A DNA stretch of 64,000 nucleotides from Gordonia asplenii (GCF_012933505.1 NZ_JABBNB010000013.1:1-64000); one strand, 5' to 3'; counted from the stretch's first letter, positions 52,017 to 61,401 are shown. Program-made: numbers and translations. The notes: generated from the sequence alone by a model not told the origin.

Positions 52017-52537
52017 CGGACGGGCAACTCCAGGTGGGGGTGGGGCGCTGGTAGATGACAGTGCTGGGAGACCAGTGTAACGATCGAGTGTTCCACACCG
52101 GAGACAGCGATCCGCTGCCCCGACGGTGTTGCAGTTCCAAGTGCGCGCTTTCATGAGCGTCCTTCGCCGAACTCGCCCCGGTGTACTCCGGTGACTTGTC
52201 TATCGTCGTCGGTTGGAGAAATGACATCACGCGTAGTGGACTACTCGAATTGCGGGGAATCACGGCGTGCAATACAGCGTGGTTACGTTGATATCGTCGG
52301 CTTACGCGGTTTCGACACGGTCCTTCGCTAACGCTCCGGTCCGGCTCAACCAGCGGTTTTGACGTTATCGCTTCGGTGCGGCTCAACCAGCGGTTTTGAC
52401 GTTATCGCGTCGGCCGGGATCACCAAGCGGGTTGGAAATGCGACTCGCGGAATCATATGCGCGGTATTGAGTCATATTGTTTTGTTTTATAACGGTCGCA
52501 AAATTGTCGACGGCCGCCTTTCGGCTCGGCGTCGCCG
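52017..52537. other. Intergenic region between kinase and tRNA
   Basis: No gene is supported in these 521 bases. The first part should hold the kinase promoter. From 52310 it contains a copy of the dispersed repeat, then two perfect 30-bp direct repeats. Between 52441 and 52537 the sequence is unusually AT-rich for this genome (CATATTGTTTTGTTTTATAA at 52473) and may include the tRNA terminator on the reverse strand. Nothing else was recognised. Confidence 0.6.
52310..52408. repeat. Dispersed repeat copy 3 with internal 37-bp-period duplication
   Basis: GGTTTCGACACGGTCCTTCG...GGCTCAACCAGCGG (52310-52355) is a diverged copy of the element at 13166 and 30584. The 30-bp stretch beginning CGGCTCAACCAGCGGTTTTG occurs perfectly at 52342-52371 and 52379-52408, a period of 37 bp. 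A third degenerate end, CACCAAGCGG, follows at 52421. Confidence 0.8.
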
Positions 52538-52612
52538 TGCCCCCAGTCGGACTCGAACCGACACCTGGATCGGTTTTAAGCCGATTGCCTCTGCCAATTG
52601 GGCTATGGGGGC
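52538..52612 (-). tRNA. tRNA with UAA anticodon and short variable loop
   Basis: On the reverse strand a 75-nt cloverleaf is clear: acceptor GCCCCCA paired with TGGGGGC, D-arm with TTGGCA, anticodon stem ATCGG/CCGAT around loop CTTAAAA, T-arm GTCGG-TTCGAGT-CCGAC, discriminator A. The anticodon read after U33 is UAA, decoding UUA (Leu). The variable region is only six nucleotides (CCAGGT), whereas bacterial leucine tRNAs are type II with long variable arms. CCA is not encoded. Identity as tRNA-Leu is therefore uncertain. Confidence 0.85.
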
Positions 52613-52659
52613 GGTGCCAGGCAACGATAGCGCCTCGCCGCTACCGCTAGGCTCGGCAG

Positions 52660-53832
52660 GTGGCACGAACCCCGACGACGCAGCGCTGGCTCGCCGTGCT
52701 GCGTTACGCGCCGATCGTCGTGGTGCCCGCTCTGCTCGTAGCGAGTACGTTCCCCGGACGGTTCAGTGTGCCGTCGCACTACTGGCTGCTGTCGATGACC
52801 GCGGTGGGTGTCTTCGTCGCGGGCAAGTGGTGGCCGGCGACGGCGTCGGTGGTACTCGCGGCGCTCGCGGTGCCCATGTTCGGCACCGAGGCGTGGGGAC
52901 CCTCCGAACTCGTGCCCTACCTCGGCGCGATCGCGCTGGCCGACGCCGTGATGCGGCGCGGCGGGTGGCCCTGCGCCATCGCCGCCGTCGCGTGGACCGG
53001 CGCGGTGGTCGCCGACGTCGTAATGGACGATCACACCGACGTGTGGTCGGCGATGAGCATCGTCAAAGTCGTTGCCTCCGTCGCCATCCCCGTCCTACTC
53101 GGGCTCTACCTGCGCGGTCAGCGCGCACTCGCGGCGTCGTACCGGCAACGGGCGCTCGACGCCGACGCGCGCCGTCGGCAGGAACAGCAGCAGACCCGCA
53201 CCGACGAACGTGTCGCGCTGGCGCGCGAATTGCACGACGTCGTCGCGCACCACATGGCGTCGATCGTGCTCAGGATCGGCGTGGCACAACATGTTCTCAA
53301 GCCACACGACCAGCCGGTCCGCGACGTCCTCGACGACGTCAAAGACACCGCGTCACACGCGCTCACCGATATTCGCCGACTCCTCGTCGCACTGCGTGAT
53401 CCGGTACTCGGCGACGTTCCGTTGGTCGACGCCGAGCAACTGGCCACCGAGATCGACGCCGGCGTCGAACGGGTGCGCGCTGCCGGATTCACCGTCGAGG
53501 CGAAGGTGGCCGATCCGGCAGACATCGCGGGACTCGACGCCATCGGGCGACTGACGCTGCTACGCGTCGTACAAGAGGCGCTGACCAATGCCATGAAGTA
53601 CGGCGACGCCGAAGATGCTGTGGCGGTGACGGTTTCGCGAGCCGACGGCGCGGTCGAGATCGTCATCGGCAATCGTCGCGGTGGAGCGGCGACCGGAGCG
53701 GGCCATGGCATCGTGGGCATGGCCGAGCGAGTGGACCTCGTCGGCGGAACCTTGGCCGTAGGACCGAAAGGTGCTCAGCACTGGCTGGTGCAGGCGCGGA
53801 TACCCTTGGCGGACAAGGAGATAGATTCGTGA
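52660..53832 (+). CDS. Sensor histidine kinase, NarL/DesK type
   Basis: This 390-residue membrane kinase has about five N-terminal helices (residues 12-152), a DHp segment ERVALARELHDVVAHHM with phospho-acceptor H192, and a HATPase domain with EALTNAMKYG and GHGIVGMAERV. GTG start; no strong ribosome-binding site. Its stop overlaps the response regulator GTG (GTGA), so both are made in equal amounts. There is no periplasmic domain of size, so the signal is probably sensed in the membrane. Confidence 0.92.
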   Translation: MARTPTTQRWLAVLRYAPIVVVPALLVASTFPGRFSVPSHYWLLSMTAVGVFVAGKWWPATASVVLAALAVPMFGTEAWGPSELVPYLGAIALADAVMRRGGWPCAIAAVAWTGAVVADVVMDDHTDVWSAMSIVKVVASVAIPVLLGLYLRGQRALAASYRQRALDADARRRQEQQQTRTDERVALARELHDVVAHHMASIVLRIGVAQHVLKPHDQPVRDVLDDVKDTASHALTDIRRLLVALRDPVLGDVPLVDAEQLATEIDAGVERVRAAGFTVEAKVADPADIAGLDAIGRLTLLRVVQEALTNAMKYGDAEDAVAVTVSRADGAVEIVIGNRRGGAATGAGHGIVGMAERVDLVGGTLAVGPKGAQHWLVQARIPLADKEIDS

Positions 53833-54482
53833 CGACAGTTCTCATCGTGGACGACCAGAAGCTCATCCGGGCCGGTCTGCGGATGCTGTTCGAATCCACC
53901 GACGGCCTCGACGTCGCCGCGGAAGCGTCGAATGGCGTTGAAGCAGTGGCATTGTCGGCCGAGCTCGACCCCGACGTGATCCTGATGGACCTGCGCATGC
54001 CCGGGCTCGACGGCATCGGCGCGACCCGACAGATCGTCGGGTCGGGACGCCGCGCGCGAATCCTGGTTCTCACGACATTCGACGACGACGAACACTTGTA
54101 CCCCGCGTTGGCGGCTGGGGCGTCGGGATTCGTGGTCAAAGACACCGAACCCGCCGAGTTGGTGCGGGCTGTCCGGCGCGTGGCCGAGGGCGAGATGGTC
54201 TTCTCCCCGGAGCTGCTGGCTCGGGTGGTCGATCGGGCGGTGACCTCGGGTCAGGCGCAAGCGGGTGCGGCCGACGATGTTTCGCTCACCGCCCGGGAGC
54301 GCGACGTGCTCGCGCTCGTCGCCGAAGGCATGAGCAACGCGGAAATCGCGCAGCGGCTGCACCTTTCGATCACGACCGTCAAGACGCATGTCGCCAACCT
54401 GTTGTCGAAGACCGGGGCGGACAATCGGGTGCGGCTGGCGGTGTACCACTTGCGGCGGGGGTCGCATCCTCCGTTGGGATGA
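53829..54482 (+). CDS. Response regulator, NarL/LuxR type
   Basis: This 217-residue regulator has a receiver domain with D9-D10 acid pocket, phospho-acceptor D54 (ILMDLRMPG), conserved T and K (TTFDDDEH, VVKDTEP), and a C-terminal LuxR helix-turn-helix (LTARERDVLALVAEG, NAEIAQRLHLSITTVKTHVAN). It is the partner of the overlapping histidine kinase. A hairpin lies at its stop codon before the multicopper oxidase gene, which may be a target. Confidence 0.93.
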   Translation: MTTVLIVDDQKLIRAGLRMLFESTDGLDVAAEASNGVEAVALSAELDPDVILMDLRMPGLDGIGATRQIVGSGRRARILVLTTFDDDEHLYPALAAGASGFVVKDTEPAELVRAVRRVAEGEMVFSPELLARVVDRAVTSGQAQAGAADDVSLTARERDVLALVAEGMSNAEIAQRLHLSITTVKTHVANLLSKTGADNRVRLAVYHLRRGSHPPLG

Positions 54483-54511
54483 GAAATCTCGGACCCGACG
54501 GAGGATTTCTC
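54481..54511 (+). terminator. Hairpin between response regulator and multicopper oxidase
   Basis: GAGAAATC (54481-54488) and GATTTCTC (54504-54511) are perfect 8-bp arms around a GC-rich loop containing TCGG/CCGA. It overlaps the response regulator stop codon. No T-run follows, so a terminator, attenuator or protein-binding site are all possible. Confidence 0.4.
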
Positions 54512-54539
54512 GACGCCGGGTCGCGCGAAGACTTGGTGC

Positions 54540-56030
54540 ATGCTCTCCCGCCGAACAGTACTCAAGACAATCGCCGCGGCACCGCTCGGTGCCGCGGTGG
54601 CGTGCTCCGTGCGTCCGTCGCCGGCCGCGCGGCCGGCCGGACCCCGCCCACTTCCGATTCCACCGCTCGCGCCGTCGATCGTCGGCGCTGACGGCGTGCG
54701 GCGGTTCAGCCTGGACGCCGCCGCCGGGACGTCGGAGATGATCGCCGGAAAGCGCACGGCCACGTGGGGATTCAATGGCGCCATCCTCGGCCCCACGCTG
54801 CGTGCCCGACGTGGCGAGAAGGTCGCGGTCGCGATCACCAACGGGCTCGGTGAAGCCACCACGGTCCATTGGCACGGCATGTCCATCCCCGCCGAGTTCG
54901 ACGGCGGACCCCACCAGATGATCGAGCCCGGCGGATCGACGATGCCGACGTGGACCGTCGAACAGCAGGCCGCGACGCTCTGGTATCACCCACACCCGCA
55001 CGGTTCCACGCAGCGGCACGTGCTGCGCGGTCTCGCCGGACTGTTCCTCGTCGACGACGATGCGTCCGACTCGCTCGGTCTGCCGAAAACCTATGGAACC
55101 GACGATATTCCGCTGATCATTCAGGACCGGCGGTTCACCGCGGCGGGTGCGATCGACGAGTCCGACAACTCCAAGATCGGCAGCCTCGGTGACACCATCA
55201 TCACCAACGGGATCGCCGACGCCTACCTGACGGTGAGCACCGGCGCCGTGCGGCTGAGGATTCTCAACGGGTCGTCGGGGCGGCTCTATAACCTCGTATT
55301 CGCCGACAACCGCAGATTCGACGTCGTCGCGTCCGACGGCGGACTGCTCGCCGCTCCGGCGGCCATGCGCCGAATCCAGTTGAGTCCCGGCGAGCGCGCC
55401 GAAATCGTCGTAGTGCTGCGCGCCGGTGAAAACCTCACGCTCACTTCATCTCCCATCGACGACGACGGTGGAGTGAAGCGATCCGACGCCGATCGGTTCG
55501 GCATGACCGACCGGTTCGACATTCTGCGGTTGCGTGCGCAGCCGCGGTTGACGCCGAGCGTCGCGACACCGTCGACGCTGGTGCCGTCGGCCGCGATCCC
55601 CACCGCCGGTGCCGTCCGCCGCTCCTTCGATCTGCAGTGGTTCATGATCAACCGCAAACGGATGGACATGAACCGCATCGACTTCGAAGCGCGGGTCGGC
55701 GGCACCGAAGTGTGGACCGTCACCAACAAGGACAACTGGCCGCACAACTTCCACGTCCACGACGCCCAGTTCCACATCGTGGACATCGACGGTCGGCGTC
55801 CACCCGCACAGCTGGCGGGCCGCAAGGACACCGTCTACGTGCCGCCGGGGAGTCGGGTGCGGCTCGCGCTGCGCTGGTCCACGCACGCCGATCCGATGTA
55901 CCCGTATATGTTTCACTGCCATCTGCTGATGCACGAGGACCAGGGCATGATGGGTCAGTTCCTGCTTCTGCGGCCCGGACAGCAGGCGATGCCGATGAAC
56001 ATGCCGATGAACATGCCGATGGCGCACTGA
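54540..56030 (+). CDS. Tat-dependent multicopper oxidase with Met-rich tail (CueO-like)
   Basis: This 496-residue protein starts with a twin-arginine signal (MLSRRTVLKTIAAAPLG) followed by C22, so it may be a Tat lipoprotein. All copper-binding motifs are present: HWHG (110-113), HPHPHG, HNFHVHDAQF and HCHLLMHEDQGMM with the T1 Cys. The C-terminus is a Met/His repeat (MPMNMPMNMPMAH), typical of Cu(I)-handling proteins. It probably oxidises Cu(I) or phenolics outside the cytoplasm. Only a weak ribosome-binding site is visible. Confidence 0.92.
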   Translation: MLSRRTVLKTIAAAPLGAAVACSVRPSPAARPAGPRPLPIPPLAPSIVGADGVRRFSLDAAAGTSEMIAGKRTATWGFNGAILGPTLRARRGEKVAVAITNGLGEATTVHWHGMSIPAEFDGGPHQMIEPGGSTMPTWTVEQQAATLWYHPHPHGSTQRHVLRGLAGLFLVDDDASDSLGLPKTYGTDDIPLIIQDRRFTAAGAIDESDNSKIGSLGDTIITNGIADAYLTVSTGAVRLRILNGSSGRLYNLVFADNRRFDVVASDGGLLAAPAAMRRIQLSPGERAEIVVVLRAGENLTLTSSPIDDDGGVKRSDADRFGMTDRFDILRLRAQPRLTPSVATPSTLVPSAAIPTAGAVRRSFDLQWFMINRKRMDMNRIDFEARVGGTEVWTVTNKDNWPHNFHVHDAQFHIVDIDGRRPPAQLAGRKDTVYVPPGSRVRLALRWSTHADPMYPYMFHCHLLMHEDQGMMGQFLLLRPGQQAMPMNMPMNMPMAH

Positions 56031-56045
56031 GCCGGCCGCACCCGA

Positions 56046-57161
56046 CTACGGCGCCACCGTCAACCAGTCGGTGAAGCCGGACGGATCATGGCGCCCCAGC
56101 GCGCCGTGCTCGAACATCCCCCAGCCCTCTTGTTGCGCACCGTCTTCGGTGTGACACACGACGCGCCCCACGTGGTCGATCATGCCGAACGTCGCACGTC
56201 CGACGACGGCGGGATCACTCATCGAGTAGCTCACGCGCTCGCTGAATCCGGCGCCTTTCCACAGTCCGTGCGACCAATCCGGATCGCCGCCGTATCCGCA
56301 TCCGACGTGCAGCGGCATCGCGAGTTTCGACTCCACCTCGAACCGGATCGGCGATCCGCCCGCCGTCGTGGCGTCGATCGTGGCGCCGGTGGGCATTCGA
56401 GTGCCCGAGACGTAATGGATCTTCACGCGCGGCCAGCCGAGTTGTTCGACACGGCCGTCGGACCAGACCCGGGTGCAGTCGTTGAGGGTGCGGAAACCGT
56501 CGGGCGACTCCTGGATGATCATCACCAGTGCGAAATCGTCGAACGCGATCGGCAGGTACAGCCACCACATACCCTCGAACGGCGGATCTGCCGGGCGCCC
56601 AGCGGGTTCGGGCTCGCCGACCGGCCGGATACCCCACGAACGGTCCCGGCTGCCGATCCACGTCGACGGGTCGACGACGATCTGTTCGCCGTCGACGACG
56701 ATGGTCCCCGACCACGATCCGAGCTGCGCGAAGCGCTGGGCGTCGAGGGTCACCTTGGAACCCTGCCGCATCAGATGGCGTTGCTCCTGTACGACGTCGA
56801 AGAGGCCGGTCCAGGTCAGATCGGCGCAGATGCCGTCGGTGTCGTCGAGGACGAGGTGCAACGATCGCAGGGGATCGGGGACGTCGATGCGCAATCCGCC
56901 GACGTGTGGGTTCACTCGGTCGGCGTCGATGGCGTCGGATAGGTGCACCGCGGTCTGTTCGTCGCCGCGCCGGATCGCGAAGAACCCGTCTTTGACGCCG
57001 AGGTTGGGGTAGTAGCCGAGGCCGGCGATGACGAAGACGTCGCCGGTGCGGTCGTGCGCGTTGAGATATGAGCGGTCGTAGAAATTGCGATCCGACGACG
57101 CCGGCCAGGCAATGGGTTGGGCCACTTGGTGGATCGGGAACTCGTCCATGGCGGTGATCAT
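56046..57161 (-). CDS. RDRSWG-type lipocalin-like protein of unknown function
   Basis: This 371-residue protein has no enzyme signature I can name. It resembles over its whole length the C-terminal half of the fusion at 16807-18840: compare LGYYPNLGVKDGFFAI with FGIYPPKDTADGFVVL, SGTIVVDGE with AGTLTVDGV, and SRDRSWGIR (171-179) with QRDRSRGVR. The strand-rich pattern with the RDRSWG motif is distantly like AttH/CrtC lipocalin-like proteins, which is tentative. Its ATG overlaps the stop of the APH-like kinase gene (ATGA). The longer open frame upstream is not the gene. Confidence 0.78.
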   Translation of the reverse strand: MITAMDEFPIHQVAQPIAWPASSDRNFYDRSYLNAHDRTGDVFVIAGLGYYPNLGVKDGFFAIRRGDEQTAVHLSDAIDADRVNPHVGGLRIDVPDPLRSLHLVLDDTDGICADLTWTGLFDVVQEQRHLMRQGSKVTLDAQRFAQLGSWSGTIVVDGEQIVVDPSTWIGSRDRSWGIRPVGEPEPAGRPADPPFEGMWWLYLPIAFDDFALVMIIQESPDGFRTLNDCTRVWSDGRVEQLGWPRVKIHYVSGTRMPTGATIDATTAGGSPIRFEVESKLAMPLHVGCGYGGDPDWSHGLWKGAGFSERVSYSMSDPAVVGRATFGMIDHVGRVVCHTEDGAQQEGWGMFEHGALGRHDPSGFTDWLTVAP

Positions 57162-58288
57162 TTGATGTTCTCCCAGTAGGTGCCGGCCAGCATGGCTTCG
57201 ACGGTGGCTCGGTGCAGGATCATGTCGTCGGGATCGGACGGCGCCTGCGCCTGCCCGAAATCGATTGCGCGACACTGGATGCGGAACATGATGACCGCAT
57301 GGATGATCGCCGAGTAGGCGGTGTAGAAGTCGAGGTCGCGGGGCTGGTAGCCGGTGAGACGTGCGTACTGCGCCACCACGTCGTCGCGGCGCAGGAACGA
57401 CGGGATCCCAGCCAGCCCGGCCAGGCCGGCGAGGTCCTGAAAGAACCTGTGCAAGAAGATGAGCCAGGCGAGATCGAGCTCACGGGGACCGTAGGACGCC
57501 ATCTCCCAGTCGAGCACCGCTCGCGGGCGGAAGTCGGAATAGATGATGTTCCCGATCCGCGAGTCGCCCCAACTGAGCACGGCGTCGGACTCTTCGGGCA
57601 GATTGTCGGTGAGCCAGGTCAGCGCCCGTTCGATCAGGGGCGAACCGGTGCGCCCGGTCGCGGCCCACTCGTAGAACTCATGGAGGCGTCGAATATGTGC
57701 TTGCAGAGGCGTCTCGTCGCCGACGGGAAGGTCGAGTAGCGGGGGAACCGGGCACCGGTGGATCTCGCTGATGACCCGGATCGTCTCGTTCTGCAAGAGC
57801 GTGCGGTCGTCGTCGGACGCCTCACTGACCCATGACCCGAAGGTGTAGGGCATCACGTCCGGCGGGACGTCGCCGTCGACGCGGCCCATCACGAAGAACG
57901 GCGCGCCGAGGAACGACGGATCGGTCTCGGACCAGTACAGCGTCGGCAGTGGGACGTCGGTCGAACGCGCGACATGTGCGATGATCCGAAACTGCCGATC
58001 GAGATCGTAGGCGGGGAACACCGGATCGCTGTCGGGTTGCGGTGCGATGCGGGCGACGAGGTGATGGGTCTGGCCCGCCCACTCGGCGTCGAGGAGGATG
58101 GTTTCGCTCGACATCCCATTCGCTGCCGGCACGTCGACGCGGGTGACCGTCGCGGGGCCGTCGAGCCTGGTCACAAGCCATCCGGCAAGAGATTCGCGAA
58201 GTGATTCGGGGACTCGCTTCGACGAGCTGGGCCGGGCTACTTCGTCGGCGGTGGGGCTGATTCCGGCGACTGATGTTTCTTCTGACAT
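57158..58288 (-). CDS. APH-like phosphotransferase
   Basis: This 376-residue protein has the kinase fold of aminoglycoside phosphotransferases: WGDSRIGNIIY as catalytic loop (usual first His replaced by Trp) and LDWEMASYGPRELDLAW with the metal-binding Asp. Relatives of this group (LvaA, ACAD10/11 kinase domains) phosphorylate hydroxyacyl-CoAs rather than antibiotics. It is translationally coupled to the RDRSWG-type gene, the same two-domain set that is fused at 16807-18840. The substrate is not known. Confidence 0.85.
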   Translation of the reverse strand: MSEETSVAGISPTADEVARPSSSKRVPESLRESLAGWLVTRLDGPATVTRVDVPAANGMSSETILLDAEWAGQTHHLVARIAPQPDSDPVFPAYDLDRQFRIIAHVARSTDVPLPTLYWSETDPSFLGAPFFVMGRVDGDVPPDVMPYTFGSWVSEASDDDRTLLQNETIRVISEIHRCPVPPLLDLPVGDETPLQAHIRRLHEFYEWAATGRTGSPLIERALTWLTDNLPEESDAVLSWGDSRIGNIIYSDFRPRAVLDWEMASYGPRELDLAWLIFLHRFFQDLAGLAGLAGIPSFLRRDDVVAQYARLTGYQPRDLDFYTAYSAIIHAVIMFRIQCRAIDFGQAQAPSDPDDMILHRATVEAMLAGTYWENIK

Positions 58289-58413
58289 GACCAGAAGTAG
58301 AACACGTTCCAGTGTTGATTGGAAGGGGAAATAACGGATCTACCTGCGGACATTCGTCCAAGACGATCGACCCGACGGACGCCCGCGCATCCTTGACCGA
58401 TGGGGTGGACGGT

Positions 58414-58433
58414 GTTAACTTTCCGGCGTTAAC
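58414..58433. promoter_or_regulatory. GTTAAC-N8-GTTAAC element upstream of the MmpL-like gene
   Basis: Two GTTAAC boxes 14 bp apart lie 55-74 bp before the transporter start. A similar GTTAAC-N7-GTTGAC pair lies at 61444-61462, behind the TetR gene. They are candidate operators for the TetR protein encoded between them. Confidence 0.45.
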
Positions 58434-58487
58434 CCGGGGGGTCGATCGGTCGGCGCCGGGGCCAGTTCGAGTCGGAAGGCAGACACC

Positions 58488-60758
58488 ATGATCGTCCGTC
58501 TCACGCGTCTGGTGATCAGCGCGCCCCGCATCGCTTTGCTCGGTGGGCTGATCTTCGTGATCGTTGCGGGCGGATATGGTGCGGGTGCGGCGAAGGGACT
58601 CCTCGCGGGCGGATACAGCGACCCGAATTCACCGTCCGAACACGCCAACACCCTGCTCGACCAGCAATTCGGGCGGGGCGGTTTGCAGGTGGTACTCAAG
58701 CTCGACGCCGCCGCGGGCGTCGACATGGCCACCGATCCCACTGCCCGGCGCGTCGGGAATCAGATCATCGACGAGCTGCAGACGTTGCCGTATGTCCAGA
58801 AGCCGATCGTCTCGCTCTGGCATGAGCCGGGCGCAGCCGCGTCGTTGCAGAGCCGCGACCGCAATTCCGCGTTGATCTTCGTGACGCTGTCGGGCGGAGA
58901 GTCCAAGGCGCCCGCCTACGCCGACGACATCGCCAAGCAGTTCACCGGGAAACGCGACGGCATCGCGGTGTCGGTCGGCGGGCAGGCAGCCGTGTACAGC
59001 CAGGTCAACCAACAGACCTCGCACGACCTGCTCGTCGCCGAGGGAATCGCGGTACCGATCAGTTTTCTGCTGCTCATCGCGGTGTTCGGTGGGCTCGTCG
59101 CTGCGGGGCTGCCGATCGCGGTCGGCGTCGTGTCGATCGTGTGCACGTTCGCATTGCTCCGGGCGCTGTCGGAGTTCACCGACGTGTCGGTGTTCGCCCT
59201 GAACCTGACCACCGCGCTGGGCTTGGCGCTGGCGATCGACTACACGCTGCTGATCATCTCGCGCTACCGAGAGGAGGTCGCGGCCGGGCGCGATCGTCCC
59301 GATGCGATCGTCACGGCGATGGCCAACGCCGGGCGGACCGTGCTGTTCTCCGCGATCACGGTCGGACTCGCGCTCGCGGCGCTGGTCCTGTTCCCGATGT
59401 ACTTCCTGAAATCATTCGCCTACGCGGGAATCGGCGTCGTCGTGGTGGCGCTGGTCGCCGCGCTGGTCTTGACTCCGGCCATGCTGATGGTGCTCGGCGA
59501 CCGCGTCGACGCGCTCGACCTGCGCCGTCCGATTCGGCGAGCGCTCGGCATGGGCGCTCCGGCGATCATCCCGGTGGAACGCACCCGCTGGTACCGGTCG
59601 GTGCAGTTCGTTCTGCGACACGCCGCTCCGATCGCGGTCGTCGTGGTGGCCGTCCTGTTGGTGTTGGGCGCGCCATTCGTGTCGATGAGGTTCGGCTTCC
59701 CAGACGATCGGGTCCTGCCGCCGACGGCGAGTGCGCGCTCGATCCAGGACGACATTCGGCGCGACTTCGCCGAGTCCATGTCGTCACCGGTCACGATCGT
59801 GGTTCGAGGTGCCTCGGCGGCGGATCTGTCGACCTACGCAGCAGATCTGTCGAAGGTCGACGGCGTGGCATCGGTGTCCATCCCGGACGGCCGGTTCATG
59901 AACGGGCGACGCATCGCCCCGGGGGAGCCCGATGATGCCCGCGGCGAATACAGCATCGTCACCGTGTCGACGAAATACGGGCCCACCAGCGAGGCCGGCA
60001 CCACTCAGCTGAAGCACCTGCACGACGTGCACTCGCCCGGTGAAGCGATGTTCACCGGACTGGCCCAGACCAACGTCGACTCCGTCGGCGCGATCTACCG
60101 GACGCTGCCGTGGGTTCTGCTGTGGATCGGTGTCGCCACGTTCATCCTGCTTTTCCTGTTCACCGGGAGTGTCGTGCTTCCGTTGAAAGCGCTGGTCCTC
60201 AATGTGCTGTCGTTGACGGCGACGTTCGGGGCGATGGTCTTCTTCTTCCAGGAGGGGCACTGGGGCGGGCTGGGGACCGAGGCCACCGGCTACCTCGTCG
60301 CGACCATGCCGGTGCTCATGTTCTGTGTGGCGTTCGGCCTGTCGATGGACTACGAAGTCTTTCTGCTCGGGCGGATCCGGGAGAGCTGGCTGGAATCGGG
60401 CCGGACCCGCGAGGACAGCGATCACGCCGTCGCGTTCGGGCTCGCCAGCACGGGCCGGGTGATCACCGCGGCGGCCTTCCTGATGAGCATCGTGTTCGCC
60501 GGGATGATCGCGTCGCAGGTATCGTTCATGCGCATGTTCGGAGTCGGACTGACCGTGGCCGTGCTGATGGACGCGACACTCATTCGGATGTTGCTGGTAC
60601 CCGCGTTCATGAAGCTCGCCGGACGCGCCAACTGGTGGGCGCCGGGTCCGCTGCGGCGCCTGCACGACAGGATCGGATTGTCCGAGGAGGCCACCACCCG
60701 TGACAGTACGTCGCCGAATGCGCTCACCGCGCGGGTCGGGAGAACAACTGCGCGGTGA
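58488..60758 (+). CDS. MmpL/RND-family transporter
   Basis: This 756-residue membrane protein has the MMPL layout: one N-terminal helix, an extracytoplasmic loop (about residues 35-180), a helix bundle with ALAIDYTLLIISRYREE, a second loop (about 400-530) and a second bundle with GLSMDYEVFLLGRIRESW. The paired Asp-Tyr motifs are the proton-relay signature. It likely exports a lipid or drug-like molecule. GGAAGG precedes the ATG. The following TetR gene overlaps its end by 59 bp. Confidence 0.93.
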   Translation: MIVRLTRLVISAPRIALLGGLIFVIVAGGYGAGAAKGLLAGGYSDPNSPSEHANTLLDQQFGRGGLQVVLKLDAAAGVDMATDPTARRVGNQIIDELQTLPYVQKPIVSLWHEPGAAASLQSRDRNSALIFVTLSGGESKAPAYADDIAKQFTGKRDGIAVSVGGQAAVYSQVNQQTSHDLLVAEGIAVPISFLLLIAVFGGLVAAGLPIAVGVVSIVCTFALLRALSEFTDVSVFALNLTTALGLALAIDYTLLIISRYREEVAAGRDRPDAIVTAMANAGRTVLFSAITVGLALAALVLFPMYFLKSFAYAGIGVVVVALVAALVLTPAMLMVLGDRVDALDLRRPIRRALGMGAPAIIPVERTRWYRSVQFVLRHAAPIAVVVVAVLLVLGAPFVSMRFGFPDDRVLPPTASARSIQDDIRRDFAESMSSPVTIVVRGASAADLSTYAADLSKVDGVASVSIPDGRFMNGRRIAPGEPDDARGEYSIVTVSTKYGPTSEAGTTQLKHLHDVHSPGEAMFTGLAQTNVDSVGAIYRTLPWVLLWIGVATFILLFLFTGSVVLPLKALVLNVLSLTATFGAMVFFFQEGHWGGLGTEATGYLVATMPVLMFCVAFGLSMDYEVFLLGRIRESWLESGRTREDSDHAVAFGLASTGRVITAAAFLMSIVFAGMIASQVSFMRMFGVGLTVAVLMDATLIRMLLVPAFMKLAGRANWWAPGPLRRLHDRIGLSEEATTRDSTSPNALTARVGRTTAR

Positions 60759-61401
60759 AATCATTACTGCCGCAACCGAATTGCTGGTGAACCACGGTTC
60801 GCGCGATGCTGTCTCGGTGCGCGCGGTCGCCAGTCGGGTCGGCGTCACACCGCCGTCGATCTACCTGCATTTCGCCGATAAGGACCAACTCCTCGACGCC
60901 GTGACCGCGGCGTCGTTCGAAAAACTCGACGAGGTTCTCGCGCAGGCGGGCGACGGCCTCGACGATCCGCTGGAGCGCGCGTTGGCCGAAGGGCTCGGTT
61001 ACGTACGGTTCGCCATCGGCAACCCGGTGCTCTACGAGCTGGCGTTCGCTCCGCGCGCGGGTTCGTCGTCGCCGAGCGGGTCGATGGTCGACGAGGTACT
61101 CGCCAGCGCGGCATTTCACCGACTGTCCCAGACCGTGCAAGCGCTCATCGACGAAGGCTTCTACCCACCCGGAGACGTGGTCGGCAGTGTGCTCGAACTG
61201 TTCGCCGCCGCGCACGGCGTCGCGTCACTGATGATCACCAAGCCGCATCTGCCCTGGGGCGAGGACCTGTCACACGCGGAGAACGTGCTGCGTGCGGTGT
61301 GTTTCGGGCGAGCGGCGATGTCGGTCGTCGGGGATCGAGCGGACTTCGACGACGCGCGCACCGCGGTCCGCTCGCTGCGGGAAATAGTCAAGAGAAGGTA
61401 A
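60700..61401 (+). CDS. TetR-family regulator of the MmpL-like transporter
   Basis: This 233-residue protein has a TetR helix-turn-helix (IITAATELLVNHGSRDAVSVR, cited as AATELLVNHG; VASRVGVTPPSIYLHFADKD, cited as GVTPPSIYLHFADKD) and a TetR C-terminal domain with LYELAFAPRAG. It begins with GTG inside the 3' end of the transporter gene, preceded by GAGGAGG. Overlap and position make it the likely local repressor. Confidence 0.9.
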   Translation: MTVRRRMRSPRGSGEQLRGEIITAATELLVNHGSRDAVSVRAVASRVGVTPPSIYLHFADKDQLLDAVTAASFEKLDEVLAQAGDGLDDPLERALAEGLGYVRFAIGNPVLYELAFAPRAGSSSPSGSMVDEVLASAAFHRLSQTVQALIDEGFYPPGDVVGSVLELFAAAHGVASLMITKPHLPWGEDLSHAENVLRAVCFGRAAMSVVGDRADFDDARTAVRSLREIVKRR

